Assembly: GCF_000332155.1 (NCBI RefSeq)
Contig: NZ_KB235903.1
Coordinates: 2,112,209-2,173,427, forward strand
Length of the DNA: 61,219 bases
From: Kamptonema formosum PCC 6407
GTDB lineage: Bacteria; Cyanobacteriota; Cyanobacteriia; Cyanobacteriales; Microcoleaceae
Reading direction: 5' to 3'
The position numbers and the translations under genes were made by a program. The notes under the pieces were generated by a model. That model did no database searches. It was not told the origin of the DNA and was given only the letters and a program-made list of their open reading frames with translations. Shown here in pieces: positions 52,101 to 61,052 of this stretch. Every line of letters begins with the position of its first letter. Within the stretch, counting starts at the first letter, position 1.

Positions 52101-53113
52101 GGTTAATTAATTACTTGCGCCTTACCCCCCAAGAAATAAAAAATATTGCTCACATCCACTGGATTAGTAGTAGCTTACTCCTAGTTGTAGCCTCAGCTAA
52201 TCCCATTCAATCAGCGATGTTTTTAGGATTAGGAACTGGCGCTTTTCTAGTTCAATATGCAATTTTTCAAGGTCGCAATCATCCTTATCCTCAATGGGGA
52301 GAAGCCTGGGTTTACATCGGTTGGATTGAAGCATTTGCTATTAGGCTTTACTGGCTGAATACACCTGTATTCCGCTTGATTACGGGGCCGCTATTTTTGT
52401 GGAAAACTGCGATCGCATCAGTAATTGCCTATTGTATCTACATCCTACCTTGGGAAACTTGGGGTTGGTCAAAAAAACCTTGGAAAGTAGTCGCATTTCT
52501 CCTACCAATAATTGGCATTGCAGAAAGTCGAGGTGAATTTCACCTTCTTAGTTTACTAATAACAGCCGCCTTCTATATCTTCCTAGATTGGGATAACAAC
52601 CAAATCCGCTTTACTTACATTAGTTCCCTACTTATTGACTGGGTACTTTGGCGCTGGTTCGATCGCATAGGATTAACTCAGCCAGAGTTATACGTAACAC
52701 CTTTAGGATTCACTTTATTATACATTGCTCAAGTAGATCCTGAACTTAAATTACCTCAGCAAAAAGATACTAGACATCTATTGCGAATGGTAGGATCTGG
52801 ATTAATTTGCGGCGTAGCTTTACTAACTCAGCACGGCAATGGTTTAGTGCCAGGAATGTTTAGTTTAGCAGCACTTTTAGCTGGCTTAGGCTTGCGAATC
52901 CGGGCTTTTCTTTTCATTGGTAGCGTAGTGTTTTTAATCAATGCTTTCTATCAGTTAGTAATTCTAATTTTCGACTATCCCTTTATTAAATGGGTAATCG
53001 GTTTAGGCTTTGGGATTGTTTTTATCTGGATAGCGGCCACTTTTGAAACGCGGAGAGATCGGATTTCCGCTTTAGTCCAAAATTGGATTAACCAGTTACA
53101 AGCCTGGGAATAG
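49109..53113 (+). CDS. Giant polytopic membrane protein (DUF2157-like N-terminus)
   Basis: A 1334-residue protein with more than 30 predicted transmembrane segments by eye. Only the first 100 residues are soluble: a helical region with AGLDAWLHLGLLSETQVKQLC, like the DUF2157 N-terminal module, then a Pro/Thr-rich linker. Helix 1 starts near 106 (VWLLFLGVFLVVISSGVLA). No catalytic motif is seen in the body. Similar giant proteins occur in many cyanobacteria without known role. It is full length and ends 55 bases before a GH57 gene; they may share a transcript. Confidence 0.85.
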   Translation: MSSPPSQPNEIELIVQASHPQLLAGLDAWLHLGLLSETQVKQLCYKYLVCRLPEPAAEPFRIPTVTTTPLLPANITPQTQVKSPATPNFITSVLQSLMAELSVVWLLFLGVFLVVISSGVLAASQWERFPAAGQYGVLLGYTLTFWAISTWVSKQNNLQLTAQTLQLVTLLLVPINFWAMDTFGLWQYPLNWVVALVAALILTFITWKLVKKQSERQQETNKLTAINHLALSYLHSGWILPGGALIAVYLGTISTAIITFYQTRQPKSTLREGEDVSQILALRTDFLPSKKAALVVYALAILLGRAIFVKGIEINQLGLALGICGALLAWLDQQQKGDLSAQPTPAKVFNWEAVGGALLAIGWWVSIWDIPGQAIAVSGLALWFFSSRLVRFWRRIDLLILFGIGLQAILLFWRLIPFEFKTQTLAILTQLTNSEENPWTLLSLALFPYLILTVSLTQWLYRQRQPQLAGFGEGIALFFGIILTIISSIEPLLLTLNLLCSTLVLGWVTWQYAIADNSNQVSLSTPNLTPLSPNIEIPVYLTHIIGLSTIFSGIHLFFPTLNQALWSIIMLSIMLVEWGLFVKANANVETVSDFRLNLLPLAVKSCWHLGLALAGLSFILLTDYYATSYKSSLNYLDWSLSWLVTPIALTTVGKYTDSRQRRTAIVLSTIALLAVQVLTLSSPGNRLISLSIATGLMLINTYYLPLSSLAVTTIGFGLTFCGSLLLEGVLGFPRQSASAWLIVGAIGLTSLWLIRDFLIGTTSVRERENNQLPLQQIYAKAADNWAILICCLLLVSVTIHSFGLYGKFTYITFSPSIQAIITLLVTIAAIAYRSYQQPSHWAIYGLAWALELLTAEILGFTDSQTVYLAIANIALGLVTQLLGDWWRNRDPNRDIFPSIHIIPLLYGTLGLMLRSHTFTSWTGLTSLGISLIIIGVGRRKPEFKPLVYLGIIGISLSACELLIYQLSQLSGGAIGDGLIALATLGTTIVYAYRLLYPWLINYLRLTPQEIKNIAHIHWISSSLLLVVASANPIQSAMFLGLGTGAFLVQYAIFQGRNHPYPQWGEAWVYIGWIEAFAIRLYWLNTPVFRLITGPLFLWKTAIASVIAYCIYILPWETWGWSKKPWKVVAFLLPIIGIAESRGEFHLLSLLITAAFYIFLDWDNNQIRFTYISSLLIDWVLWRWFDRIGLTQPELYVTPLGFTLLYIAQVDPELKLPQQKDTRHLLRMVGSGLICGVALLTQHGNGLVPGMFSLAALLAGLGLRIRAFLFIGSVVFLINAFYQLVILIFDYPFIKWVIGLGFGIVFIWIAATFETRRDRISALVQNWINQLQAWE

Positions 53114-53168
53114 TTTGTATAAAAGCTCACATCATAGTATAATGGCAGTGAATAGCAAGGAAAATTAA

Positions 53169-54671
53169 ATGACTACACAAACTCCAGCTCTCAGCCTACC
53201 CGTTTTAGAAGAATTAAACTCAGAATCACCCAATATATGCGGTTTTGAAGCAGAAATCAGTGCCACAGTTCAAGAAAATCTGCCAGTATTTTTACCCAGC
53301 ACAAATTTACAATTCAAAGACATTGCGGCGGGATTTGCCTGTGCTTTACATATGCACCAACCCACCGTACCTGCGGGAATTAATGGTTCCTCAATCAGCA
53401 ATCTCCAGTATATGTTTGAACATCCCGGCCAAGGAGACAACCATAATGCAGAGGTATTTGCCTATTGCTATGGCCGGATGGGAGAATTTATTCCTAAATT
53501 GATTGCTGAAGGATGTAATCCTCGAATTATGCTTGATTATTCAGGTAATTTGTTGTGGGGATTGCACCAAATGGGCCGCGAAGATATACTCAACAATCTC
53601 AAACGAATTACCTGCGATCCTCAGTATCAACCTTATGTAGAATGGTTAGGGACGATGTGGAGTCACGCCGTTGTTCCCTCTACCCCAATTCCCGATATTA
53701 AACTACAAATAGTCGCATGGCAACATCACTTTGCTGCTATTTTTGGCTACGATGCTTTGAAGCGAGTTAAAGGGTTTTCTCCTCCAGAAATGCACTTACC
53801 AAATCATCCCGATACCCTCTATGAATATATTAAGGCTCTGAAAGAATGCGGCTATCGTTGGCTAATGGTGCAGGAACATTCAATCGAAAATTTAGACGGT
53901 TCGTCTCTGCAACAGGATCAAAAATATATACCCAATCGTTTAGTCGCCCGTAATTCCTCTGGCGAAATAGTCAGTATTACTATCTTGATTAAAACCCAAG
54001 GTTCTGATACTAAATTAGTCGGTCAAATGCAGCCCTATTATGAGGCAAAAGGGCGGAACAAACAACAAATTGATAACATTACTATTCCCTCTTTAGTTAC
54101 TCAAATTGCTGACGGGGAAAATGGCGGTGTAATGATGAATGAATTTCCTAGTGCTTTCTTCAAAGCTTGCCATGAAGTCCGCGAACAAGGCGGCGGAAAA
54201 TCAGGCGTTGTCGCCCTTAATGGCACTGAATATTTAGAGATAATTGAAGCAGCAGGCGTGAATCCTGACAATTATCCCCCTTGTCAAGCAGTTAATCAAC
54301 ACAAAATATGGCAGCGAGTTTCGCCGGAAAATGCTACGCCAGAAGCAGTAGAAAAAGCGATAGAAGATTTGAAACAAACAGACCACAATTTTCACATGGA
54401 CGGCGCTTCTTGGACAAATGATTTGAGTTGGGTTAAAGGATATGAAAATGTTTTAGGCCCCATGACTCAACTCAGCGCTGCCTTTCACAAAAAGTATGAC
54501 CCTTTATTACAGCAAGATTCTTCAGTAACTAAGCAACCTGAATATCAGCAAGCTTTGATGTATAACTTATTACTTCAAACAAGCTGTTTTCGGTACTGGG
54601 GACAAGGAATGTGGACTGATTATGCCCGTACATTTTATCAGCGCGGTGAGGCTTTAGTGGGATTAGTTTAA
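53169..54671 (+). CDS. Glycoside hydrolase family 57 protein
   Basis: A 500-residue GH57-like enzyme, a retaining alpha-glucan or alpha-galactan-active family with an incomplete TIM barrel. Motif 1 is FACALHMHQPTVP (near residues 53-65) with the typical His-Gln-Pro, and a later region HLPNHPDTLYEYIKALKECG belongs to the barrel; WSHAVVPSTP and FHMDGASWTND lie nearer the C-terminus. The catalytic Glu and Asp were not assigned with certainty. It is often near glycogen genes in cyanobacteria, but here it follows a giant membrane protein. ATG 53169 follows AAGGAAAAT. Confidence 0.87.
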   Translation: MTTQTPALSLPVLEELNSESPNICGFEAEISATVQENLPVFLPSTNLQFKDIAAGFACALHMHQPTVPAGINGSSISNLQYMFEHPGQGDNHNAEVFAYCYGRMGEFIPKLIAEGCNPRIMLDYSGNLLWGLHQMGREDILNNLKRITCDPQYQPYVEWLGTMWSHAVVPSTPIPDIKLQIVAWQHHFAAIFGYDALKRVKGFSPPEMHLPNHPDTLYEYIKALKECGYRWLMVQEHSIENLDGSSLQQDQKYIPNRLVARNSSGEIVSITILIKTQGSDTKLVGQMQPYYEAKGRNKQQIDNITIPSLVTQIADGENGGVMMNEFPSAFFKACHEVREQGGGKSGVVALNGTEYLEIIEAAGVNPDNYPPCQAVNQHKIWQRVSPENATPEAVEKAIEDLKQTDHNFHMDGASWTNDLSWVKGYENVLGPMTQLSAAFHKKYDPLLQQDSSVTKQPEYQQALMYNLLLQTSCFRYWGQGMWTDYARTFYQRGEALVGLV

Positions 54672-54700
54672 GAGTTTTTGTAACATAGGTAAAACCATTA

Positions 54701-54752
54701 GTAACGCCGCCCGGAAAGGCGGTGACTTGACCGCCTTTCCGGGCGGCGTTAC
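54701..54752. terminator. Perfect 23-bp hairpin after the GH57 gene
   Basis: 54701-54723 (GTAACGCCGCCCGGAAAGGCGGT) is wholly complementary to 54730-54752 with a six-base loop. It lies between convergent genes and could end transcription from both sides, although it lacks a T-run. Its outer 12 bp match the split palindrome at 40535-40813, so it is a dispersed repeat. Confidence 0.8.
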
Positions 54753-54790
54753 GTTAAGCGTGGGTAAGTCCTGTTACTGCTTATAAAGCT

Positions 54791-55408
54791 TTAACTCTCG
54801 TACATCCGCGCTTCTGCTGCCTCTGGATTCTCCTCACAATAGAGATCGAATGCCGTCTTTTCAATCTTTATGGCTCGCTGGTGAGAAGCTTCAGCTTGCA
54901 ATTCTTCCACAATATCCCAAGCAACAGCACACTCTTTAGAAGTAGCGCCTTTCTCTCTACAAGCCGTTCTTGCATCTTCGATCGCCTTCTCGATTTGTTG
55001 TTCTAGTAAAACACTTTTTGGTTTAGTCACAAAATCACTTTTATTCAGAATATCAGTGATTGAAATTATCCCCACCAGCGTATCTTTAATCACAGGAGCG
55101 CGGCGAATCCGAGTATTGGCAAACAGACGAGCCACATATTCCACGCCTAACTCAGGATTTACCACAATACAGGGCTTAGTCATAATCTCATAGACACGAA
55201 CATTTGCCGGGTCTTTTCCAAAAGCTGCTACCTTGTAAACAATGTCTGTCTCAGTCACTATCCCGTAGGCATCCTGCTCGTGGCGGCGTTCAACAATCAA
55301 GGCACGCAAACATAGATCGTTCATCATCGCCACCGCCTCAGCTACTGTTGCCGAACCACGAATGGTGACTACTTCTGTAGTCATAATATCTTCCGCTTTC
55401 ATCATCAT
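54791..55408 (-). CDS. CBS-CP12 fusion protein
   Basis: A 205-residue protein with two CBS motifs (about 1-60 and 68-125), an adenine-nucleotide-binding module, and a C-terminal CP12 domain (about 135-205). CP12 binds GAPDH and phosphoribulokinase to shut the Calvin cycle in the dark. The first Cys pair (Cys150, Cys160) and the AWDIVEEL core are present. In the second pair Cys191 remains but the usual partner in ECR is Ala200 (EAR), so only one regulatory disulfide can form. It ends with the family's RMYES tail. The fusion is known in cyanobacteria; the missing Cys is the notable point. Confidence 0.92.
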   Translation of the reverse strand: MMMKAEDIMTTEVVTIRGSATVAEAVAMMNDLCLRALIVERRHEQDAYGIVTETDIVYKVAAFGKDPANVRVYEIMTKPCIVVNPELGVEYVARLFANTRIRRAPVIKDTLVGIISITDILNKSDFVTKPKSVLLEQQIEKAIEDARTACREKGATSKECAVAWDIVEELQAEASHQRAIKIEKTAFDLYCEENPEAAEARMYES

Positions 55409-55536
55409 TAGCTTTTCCTCTAACCTTATTTACTCCAGCTTATTCCGAATCTGGACTCACTAAAAATATTGTTTGTAGGACTTACACAAAAACAAGGTAT
55501 TTTTGTCATCGAGAGCAAGTAATCCTGAGCCTGCCC

Positions 55537-56526
55537 TTATTCGCAAATATTACCATTAGGCCAGGTAGCGCCATTCAAATTCGTATCCTGCAAGTCTGCC
55601 CCCTCAATAGTAGCTCCTCTAAGACTGGCATTACGTAAATCAGCTCCTCTTAGCACCGCCTGTGAAAGATCCGCCTTCCAAAAATAAGCTCCTTCCAGGT
55701 TCGCATCGCTCAAGTCCGCCTCGTGTAAAATAGCTAAATTAAAATTAGCCGCGCTCAAATCTGCCCGACTCAAAATAGCGCCAGATAAGTCAGCCCTCAT
55801 CAGAATTGCATAACTCAAATTAGCTTCATTAAGATTAGCCTCCTTCAAGTTAGCTCCATTCAGAGCCGCATCCTGCAAATTCACCCGTTGTAATTCTGCA
55901 CCGCTGAAGTTAGTTGCTGTGAGGTTGCAGGCGCAAAAATTCGCATCTTTAAGTTTTGCCTCGCTAAAATTAACTCCATTCAAGTCCATCCCGTGAAAGT
56001 CAACATTCACCAAATGAGCTTTACTAAAGTTGATGCCCGTAAGATTGGCTCCATCCAGTACAGCTCCGCTCAATCTAGCTCGGCTCATATTGGCCCAACT
56101 CAGGTTAGCTCCTGTGAGCTTGGCATAGCGCAGATTAATCCCGCTCAGATTCGCGCCGCACAGATTCACCCCTGACAAGTTAGCAGAGCGTAGGTTTACC
56201 CCCGCCAGAGTCGCTCCGCTGAGTTTCGCTCCCGTAAGTTCCGACTTGACTAAAAAAGCTCCTCTGAGATCGGCTTTTGTCATGTCGGCATTGGTGAGAT
56301 ACCCTTTCCCTAGCTTCACAAAACTCAGATTGCTGCTGTAGAGGAAAGCGCCTGAGAGGTTAGTTTCGTATAGAGATGCCCAACTCAAGTCTGCTCCGGC
56401 TAAAGACGCTCTTGCTAAGTTTGCCCCCTCCAAAAATGCCCTTGTTAAGTTTGCGCCCATCAGATTTGCTTCAGCAAAATCTCTTTGTCCCGATGCGTAG
56501 CGATCGAGCAGTTCTCTAGCATCCAT
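55537..56526 (-). CDS. Pentapeptide-repeat protein
   Basis: A 329-residue protein made almost wholly of A(D/N)LSG-type pentapeptide repeats (about residues 20-320), forming a right-handed quadrilateral beta-helix of some 15 turns. The first 18 residues (MDARELLDRYASGQRDFA) are a short helical cap shared with the next gene upstream, which is a paralogue. No other domain is present. Partner and role are unknown; such helices bind proteins, and a few mimic DNA. The ribosome site AGGAGGAAG precedes the ATG. Confidence 0.93.
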   Translation of the reverse strand: MDARELLDRYASGQRDFAEANLMGANLTRAFLEGANLARASLAGADLSWASLYETNLSGAFLYSSNLSFVKLGKGYLTNADMTKADLRGAFLVKSELTGAKLSGATLAGVNLRSANLSGVNLCGANLSGINLRYAKLTGANLSWANMSRARLSGAVLDGANLTGINFSKAHLVNVDFHGMDLNGVNFSEAKLKDANFCACNLTATNFSGAELQRVNLQDAALNGANLKEANLNEANLSYAILMRADLSGAILSRADLSAANFNLAILHEADLSDANLEGAYFWKADLSQAVLRGADLRNASLRGATIEGADLQDTNLNGATWPNGNICE

Positions 56527-56683
56527 CTGCGCTTCCTCCTAAACTCTTAGCCAGTGCAGGCGCGGGTAGTCCTACTTCTGGCATAGCACATAATTTGTGC
56601 AGAAATAAACTCGCAGCAATAAATACAAAAAGTAAAAACTCCTAATTGTAATTTTTTAAAGAATTTCCATTTTTAAAGGACTC

Positions 56684-57523
56684 CTAATCATAGGTAGTAC
56701 CGTTGGGCATAATTGCCCTTCTCATATCTGCATCCCGGAAGTTGGCGCGATCTATGTTCGCGTCAATCAAAACTGCTTCTACTAGAATCGCCCCGCTTAA
56801 ATTTGACCAATTCAATTTGGCTCGGTACAAATTAGCTCCGGTCAAATTAGCTCCGCGCAAAGTTGACCAACTCACATTTGCTACTCTCAGGTTTGCTTGA
56901 GTCAGGTTAGCATCGCTGAGGTTAGAACCGATCGCGATCGCTTGCCGCAAGTCTGCCCCGCTGAGGTTAGCACCGTTAAGGGATGCGCCGCTGAGAATTG
57001 CCTGAGTGAGGTTAGCTCTCTCTAGAACTGATTCGTTCAAAAGAGCGTTTGTGAGGTTTGCTCCCTTGAGAGTTGACCAACTGAGAACTGTTTTAATTAA
57101 GTTGGTGCGGATCGTGCTTGCTTCCGTTAGGTTGGCTGCAAATAAATTTGCTCCCGTTAGATTGGCTTCTGTCAGGTTTGCTCCGCTTAAATTTGCTTTG
57201 CTCAGGTTGATATCTCTCGCCATTGAACCCCGCAAGTTAGCCCCAGTGAGATTAGCTCCGCTCAGGTTAGCGTTTGTGAGGTCAGTACCGATGAGGTTAG
57301 AGTCGCTGAGGTTGGCTTCGCTCAACTCAGCCCCGATGAGTTTCACCTCTCGCAGGTTAGCTCCGATGAGTAATGCTCCGCTCAAGTTGGCTTTTTGCAG
57401 GTTTGCCCGACTAAAGTTGGCATCGCTCAAGTCTACTCCTTTGAGGTTGCAGCCCATCAGGTCGATTTCGCGAAAATTTCTTTCTCCGGCCGCATATTGC
57501 CTCAGAATTTCATCGGCCTCCAT
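56684..57523 (-). CDS. Pentapeptide-repeat protein, paralogue of the neighbour
   Basis: A 279-residue pentapeptide-repeat protein. Its N-terminal cap (MEADEILRQYAAGERNFREI) is closely related to that of the gene at 55537-56526, and repeats fill residues about 20-270, with some blocks of SANLTEANLTGANL type. The pair probably arose by duplication; they are on one strand, separated by 157 bases that look like an independent promoter region. The antisense frame along this gene is open over 177 codons only because of the repeat composition. Confidence 0.93.
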   Translation of the reverse strand: MEADEILRQYAAGERNFREIDLMGCNLKGVDLSDANFSRANLQKANLSGALLIGANLREVKLIGAELSEANLSDSNLIGTDLTNANLSGANLTGANLRGSMARDINLSKANLSGANLTEANLTGANLFAANLTEASTIRTNLIKTVLSWSTLKGANLTNALLNESVLERANLTQAILSGASLNGANLSGADLRQAIAIGSNLSDANLTQANLRVANVSWSTLRGANLTGANLYRAKLNWSNLSGAILVEAVLIDANIDRANFRDADMRRAIMPNGTTYD

Positions 57524-57863
57524 GTCATTTGCCTCGTAATTTTTTCAGTTGGATAAGACTTAAGCCAAGACTTGCTCGTAACCCCGCCCTCTGAGCGGTT
57601 TAGCAACTAGCCTTACTGTAAGCGTAAGTCTTATTGGAGAGTCGTGGGTATTGTAAATCACAGAGATTATCCCAGATCGGCACAGATTCTGGCTCCAACT
57701 TGTGATTTTCAGGGGTTATTGGCGATACCCAAGACTATCTCCTCTACGGCGATCCAAACTGTCAAGGATTCTGAGACAATTAATCCTAGATGTCAGTGTT
57801 GACTGTTGAATGTTCGCAGGCTTCGGTCAACTGCCGCCAGTGAACAGACAAAGGAAATAGATC
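57524..57863. other. Gap between pentapeptide gene and ilvD
   Basis: 340 bases between divergent genes. ATAAGACTTAAGC near 57552-57564 and its partner GCGTAAGTCTTAT near 57619-57631 form an inverted repeat related to the ACTTACGC arms seen at 26080 and 59610. The remainder, upstream of ilvD, should hold its promoter but shows no consensus. Confidence 0.5.
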
Positions 57864-59549
57864 ATGTCGGAAAATTTTAGAAGCCACGTTGTTACTCAAG
57901 GAACTCAGCGATCGCCTAATCGAGCGATGTTACGGGCCGTCGGTTTTGGCGATGGGGATTTTACTAAGCCGATTGTAGGTGTTGCCAATGGGTACAGCAC
58001 GATTACTCCCTGCAATATGGGTTTGAACGATTTGGCCCTGAAGGCGGAATTTGGGGTGAAGCAAGCGGGCGCTATGCCCCAGATGTTCGGTACGATTACG
58101 ATTAGCGATGGTATTTCTATGGGGACTGAGGGGATGAAATATTCTCTGGTTTCTAGGGAGGTGATTGCTGATTCGATTGAGACGGTTTGTAATGGCCAGA
58201 GCATGGATGGGGTGCTGGCAATTGGCGGCTGCGATAAGAATATGCCGGGGGCGATGATTGCGATCGCCCGCATGAATATACCTGCTATTTTCGTCTATGG
58301 TGGCACGATTAAACCGGGGCATCATAATGGTTCGGATTTGACTGTTGTTAGTGCTTTTGAAGCTGTTGGTCAATACAGTGCTGGCAAAATTGATAATGCA
58401 GAATTGTTGGAAGTTGAACGCAAAGCTTGCCCTGGTGCGGGTTCCTGTGGAGGGATGTATACTGCCAATACGATGTCTTCGGCTTTTGAAGCAATGGGGA
58501 TGAGTTTGCCCTATTCTTCGACGATGGCTGCTGAGGATGCAGAAAAGGCTGAAAGTGCTGAAAAATCGGCGATGGTGTTGGTGGAGGCGATTCGATCGCA
58601 GTTACTTCCGCGCCAGATTTTGACTCGCAAGGCATTTGAAAATGCGATCGCGGTGATTATGGCGGTAGGTGGTTCGACAAATGCAGTGCTACACCTGTTA
58701 GCGATCGCCAATGCCGCTGGCGTAGAATTAGTTATTGATGATTTTGAAACGATCAGAGCTAAAGTCCCAGTGCTATGCGACCTTAAACCTAGTGGTCGCT
58801 ATGTCGCTACAGATTTACATCAAGCTGGTGGCATTCCGCAAGTGATGAAAATGCTCCTCGATCGCGGTTTGTTGCACGGTGATGCTCTTACAATTACAGG
58901 TCAAACTATTGCCGAAGTTTTGGCAGATGTCCCTGCGGAACCTCGCTCTAACCAAGACGTAATTCGCCCTTGGAATCATCCCATGTACGCCCAAGGACAC
59001 TTGGCAATTTTGAGGGGAAATCTGGCAACAGAAGGTGCAGTTGCTAAGATTACTGGTATTAAGAAAGCAGTAATTACTGGTCCAGCACGGGTATTTGAAT
59101 CTGAGGAAAACTGTTTAGATGCAATTCTAGCAGGAAAGATCAAAGCTGGAGATGTGATTGTCGTCCGCTATGAAGGGCCAAAAGGTGGGCCGGGAATGCG
59201 GGAAATGTTGGCCCCAACTTCGGCAATTATTGGTGCTGGTTTGGGCGATTCTGTGGGGTTAATTACTGATGGACGCTTCTCTGGTGGGACTTACGGAATG
59301 GTTGTAGGTCATGTCGCACCGGAAGCCCAAGTTGGAGGCGCGATCGCACTTGTGGAAGAGGGAGATTCTATTACAATTGATGCCCCTGGTCGTTTGTTGC
59401 AAATTAATATTTCGGATGCAGAATTAGAGCGGCGACGCGCTAATTGGAAGGCTCCTAAACCCCGCTATACTGTTGGCGTATTGGCTAAATATGCAAAGTT
59501 AGTTTCTTCGAGTAGTGTGGGGGCTGTCACCGATTTAGGTTTGGGTTGA
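57864..59549 (+). CDS. ilvD: Dihydroxy-acid dehydratase
   Basis: Iron-sulfur dehydratase of branched-chain amino-acid synthesis, 561 residues. Cluster and active-site segments are present: MGLNDLA region, [13 protein letters not shown] (Cys near 125) and [22 protein letters not shown] (Cys near 192-198). The C-terminal [18 protein letters not shown] and [18 protein letters not shown] blocks are typical. ATG 57864 follows AAAGGAAATAG. Full length, with no neighbours of the same pathway. Confidence 0.97.
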   Translation: MSENFRSHVVTQGTQRSPNRAMLRAVGFGDGDFTKPIVGVANGYSTITPCNMGLNDLALKAEFGVKQAGAMPQMFGTITISDGISMGTEGMKYSLVSREVIADSIETVCNGQSMDGVLAIGGCDKNMPGAMIAIARMNIPAIFVYGGTIKPGHHNGSDLTVVSAFEAVGQYSAGKIDNAELLEVERKACPGAGSCGGMYTANTMSSAFEAMGMSLPYSSTMAAEDAEKAESAEKSAMVLVEAIRSQLLPRQILTRKAFENAIAVIMAVGGSTNAVLHLLAIANAAGVELVIDDFETIRAKVPVLCDLKPSGRYVATDLHQAGGIPQVMKMLLDRGLLHGDALTITGQTIAEVLADVPAEPRSNQDVIRPWNHPMYAQGHLAILRGNLATEGAVAKITGIKKAVITGPARVFESEENCLDAILAGKIKAGDVIVVRYEGPKGGPGMREMLAPTSAIIGAGLGDSVGLITDGRFSGGTYGMVVGHVAPEAQVGGAIALVEEGDSITIDAPGRLLQINISDAELERRRANWKAPKPRYTVGVLAKYAKLVSSSSVGAVTDLGLG

Positions 59550-59554
59550 TGGTA

Positions 59555-59612
59555 ATGGGTAATTGGTAATTGGTAATGGGTAATGGGTAATTGGTAATTG
59601 GTAATTCAGGAC
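59555..59612. repeat. TAATTGG/TAATGGG heptamer array
   Basis: About eight TAATTGG and TAATGGG units lie directly downstream of the ilvD stop. Confidence 0.92.
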
Positions 59613-59700
59613 TTACGACCCAACTAAAGAAACCGGGTTTTTTGACGAAAATACTTCGTTGTTACCACAGATTCTCTCAAAAACCCGGTTTCTAGAGCCC
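59608..59700. repeat. Palindromic repeat, copy 2 (AGAAACCGGGTTTTT family)
   Basis: GGACTTACG, then AAAGAAACCGGGTTTTTTGACGAAAATACTT, an unrelated 25-base loop, and AAAAACCCGGTTTCT ending near 59693. The left 30 bases are the same as in copy 1 at 26076-26190, while the loops differ. Confidence 0.85.
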
Positions 59701-59713
59701 CGAAAATCCTGCA

Positions 59714-59830
59714 ATATCATGTCCGGTTAAATACTTGTCATTGCGAGCGAAGCGAAGCAATCCCAACACCTTGTGATTGCTTCGCGGAGCTCGCAATGAC
59801 AGATCGTAAGTAATTTGCCGGACATGATAT
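59714..59830. mobile_element. 117-bp nested palindromic element
   Basis: Outer arms ATATCATGTCCGG (59714-59726) and CCGGACATGATAT (59818-59830) are exact complements. Inside, TGTCATTGCGAGCGAAGCGAAGCAATC and GATTGCTTCGCGGAGCTCGCAATGACA form a second, nearly perfect stem. The inner motif is a widely dispersed bacterial repeat. The whole looks like a small MITE-like element between ilvD and mnmA, with no coding capacity. Confidence 0.8.
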
Positions 59831-59870
59831 AGTTGCTATGACAATACCCCTGTCTTTAAACCAGGGATTG

Positions 59871-60929
59871 TCAAGAACCTTGACTTTCAATAATTCCGCC
59901 GCCTAGTAAAATATCTCCATCGTACCAAACAGCCCCTTGTCCAGGGGTAATACCAAACTGCGGCTCATCAAAAATCAACTTTACCCTAGCATCTGGCAAA
60001 GGAATCACACTCACCGGTACAGGGTGCGATCGATAGCGAATTTGTACCTCCGCCCGGATGGGAGCTCCTGGTTCCGCGATCGAAACCCAATTTACCCGAT
60101 TGACAATACACTCATTTTGTGCAGCAGAAGCGCGATCGCCCACAATTACCCGATTTCGGGCCACATCCAAACCAATCACATAAAGCGGTTCCGCCCATGC
60201 AATCCCCAAACCCTTCCGCTGGCCAATCGTGTAATGTTGAATCCCATCATGTTGGCCCAACACGCGCCCATCTTTGTCAACAATGTCACCTTTAAGCGGC
60301 GCAATATACTTATCCAAAAAGGCCCGCATGGAACCATTACTTTCCACCAAGCATAAATCCTGACTTTCGGCCTTATCAGCAGTCTTCAACCCAAACTCAG
60401 CCGCAATCCGCCGAGTTTCTGTCTTCGCAATATCCCCCAAGGGAAAGACAGAACCCGCCAGCATTTCTTGTGTCAAATCGTACAAGAAATAAGACTGATC
60501 TTTCGTAGAATCCACAGCCCGCCGTAATTGATAGCGATCTACTGACCCATCGTAACTAATCTGAGCGTAGTGACCAGTCGCAATCTTCTCAATTCCCAAC
60601 TTTTCGCGAGCATAGCGCAACATCGGGCCAAACTTCACAGTCCGATTGCATTGCGAACAAGGTAGCGGCGTAATTCCCGCGCCGTAACCCTCCACCAAAT
60701 AATCTACAATACTTGCTTGAAACAGATCCCGGCTGTCCACAATCTCATGAGGAATGCCTAATTGTTCGCAAATCTGGGCCGCATCAACCATGCCCTCAGA
60801 GCAACACTGACCCTTACCCTTCATCAGCCACAGAGTCAATCCCACCACCTCATAGCCCTGATGGTGTAAAATTGCGGCTGCTGTCGAACTATCTACCCCA
60901 CCAGAGAGGCCTACTACAATTTTGTTCAT
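59871..60929 (-). CDS. mnmA: tRNA-specific 2-thiouridylase MnmA
   Basis: ATP-dependent enzyme of 352 residues that puts sulfur on U34 of tRNA-Lys, Glu and Gln. The PP-loop [11 protein letters not shown] is at residues 5-15. The catalytic Cys pair is Cys94 ([11 protein letters not shown]) and Cys193 ([10 protein letters not shown]), consistent with persulfide chemistry. [11 protein letters not shown] and the C-terminal beta-barrel ([14 protein letters not shown]) are typical. The frame extends to 60959, but the ATG at 60929 puts the PP-loop at the family position. It is a single gene. Confidence 0.96.
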   Translation of the reverse strand: MNKIVVGLSGGVDSSTAAAILHHQGYEVVGLTLWLMKGKGQCCSEGMVDAAQICEQLGIPHEIVDSRDLFQASIVDYLVEGYGAGITPLPCSQCNRTVKFGPMLRYAREKLGIEKIATGHYAQISYDGSVDRYQLRRAVDSTKDQSYFLYDLTQEMLAGSVFPLGDIAKTETRRIAAEFGLKTADKAESQDLCLVESNGSMRAFLDKYIAPLKGDIVDKDGRVLGQHDGIQHYTIGQRKGLGIAWAEPLYVIGLDVARNRVIVGDRASAAQNECIVNRVNWVSIAEPGAPIRAEVQIRYRSHPVPVSVIPLPDARVKLIFDEPQFGITPGQGAVWYDGDILLGGGIIESQGS

Positions 60930-61052
60930 GGTTTGAATCCCTAATAGGGATTTAGACAAGCAGTCGAATCCCTATTATAAACTATACGACAGAAGTTACT
61001 GATAAGTCTAATAAGCAAGCCTACGATCGCACCAATCGCGGAGGAACGCCGG

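Noticed and set aside
57006-57539. Long open frame antisense to the second pentapeptide-repeat gene (177 codons)
   Set aside because: It is Leu/Arg/Ala-rich repeat composition forced by the codons of the opposite strand; there is no start context and the sense gene is certain.
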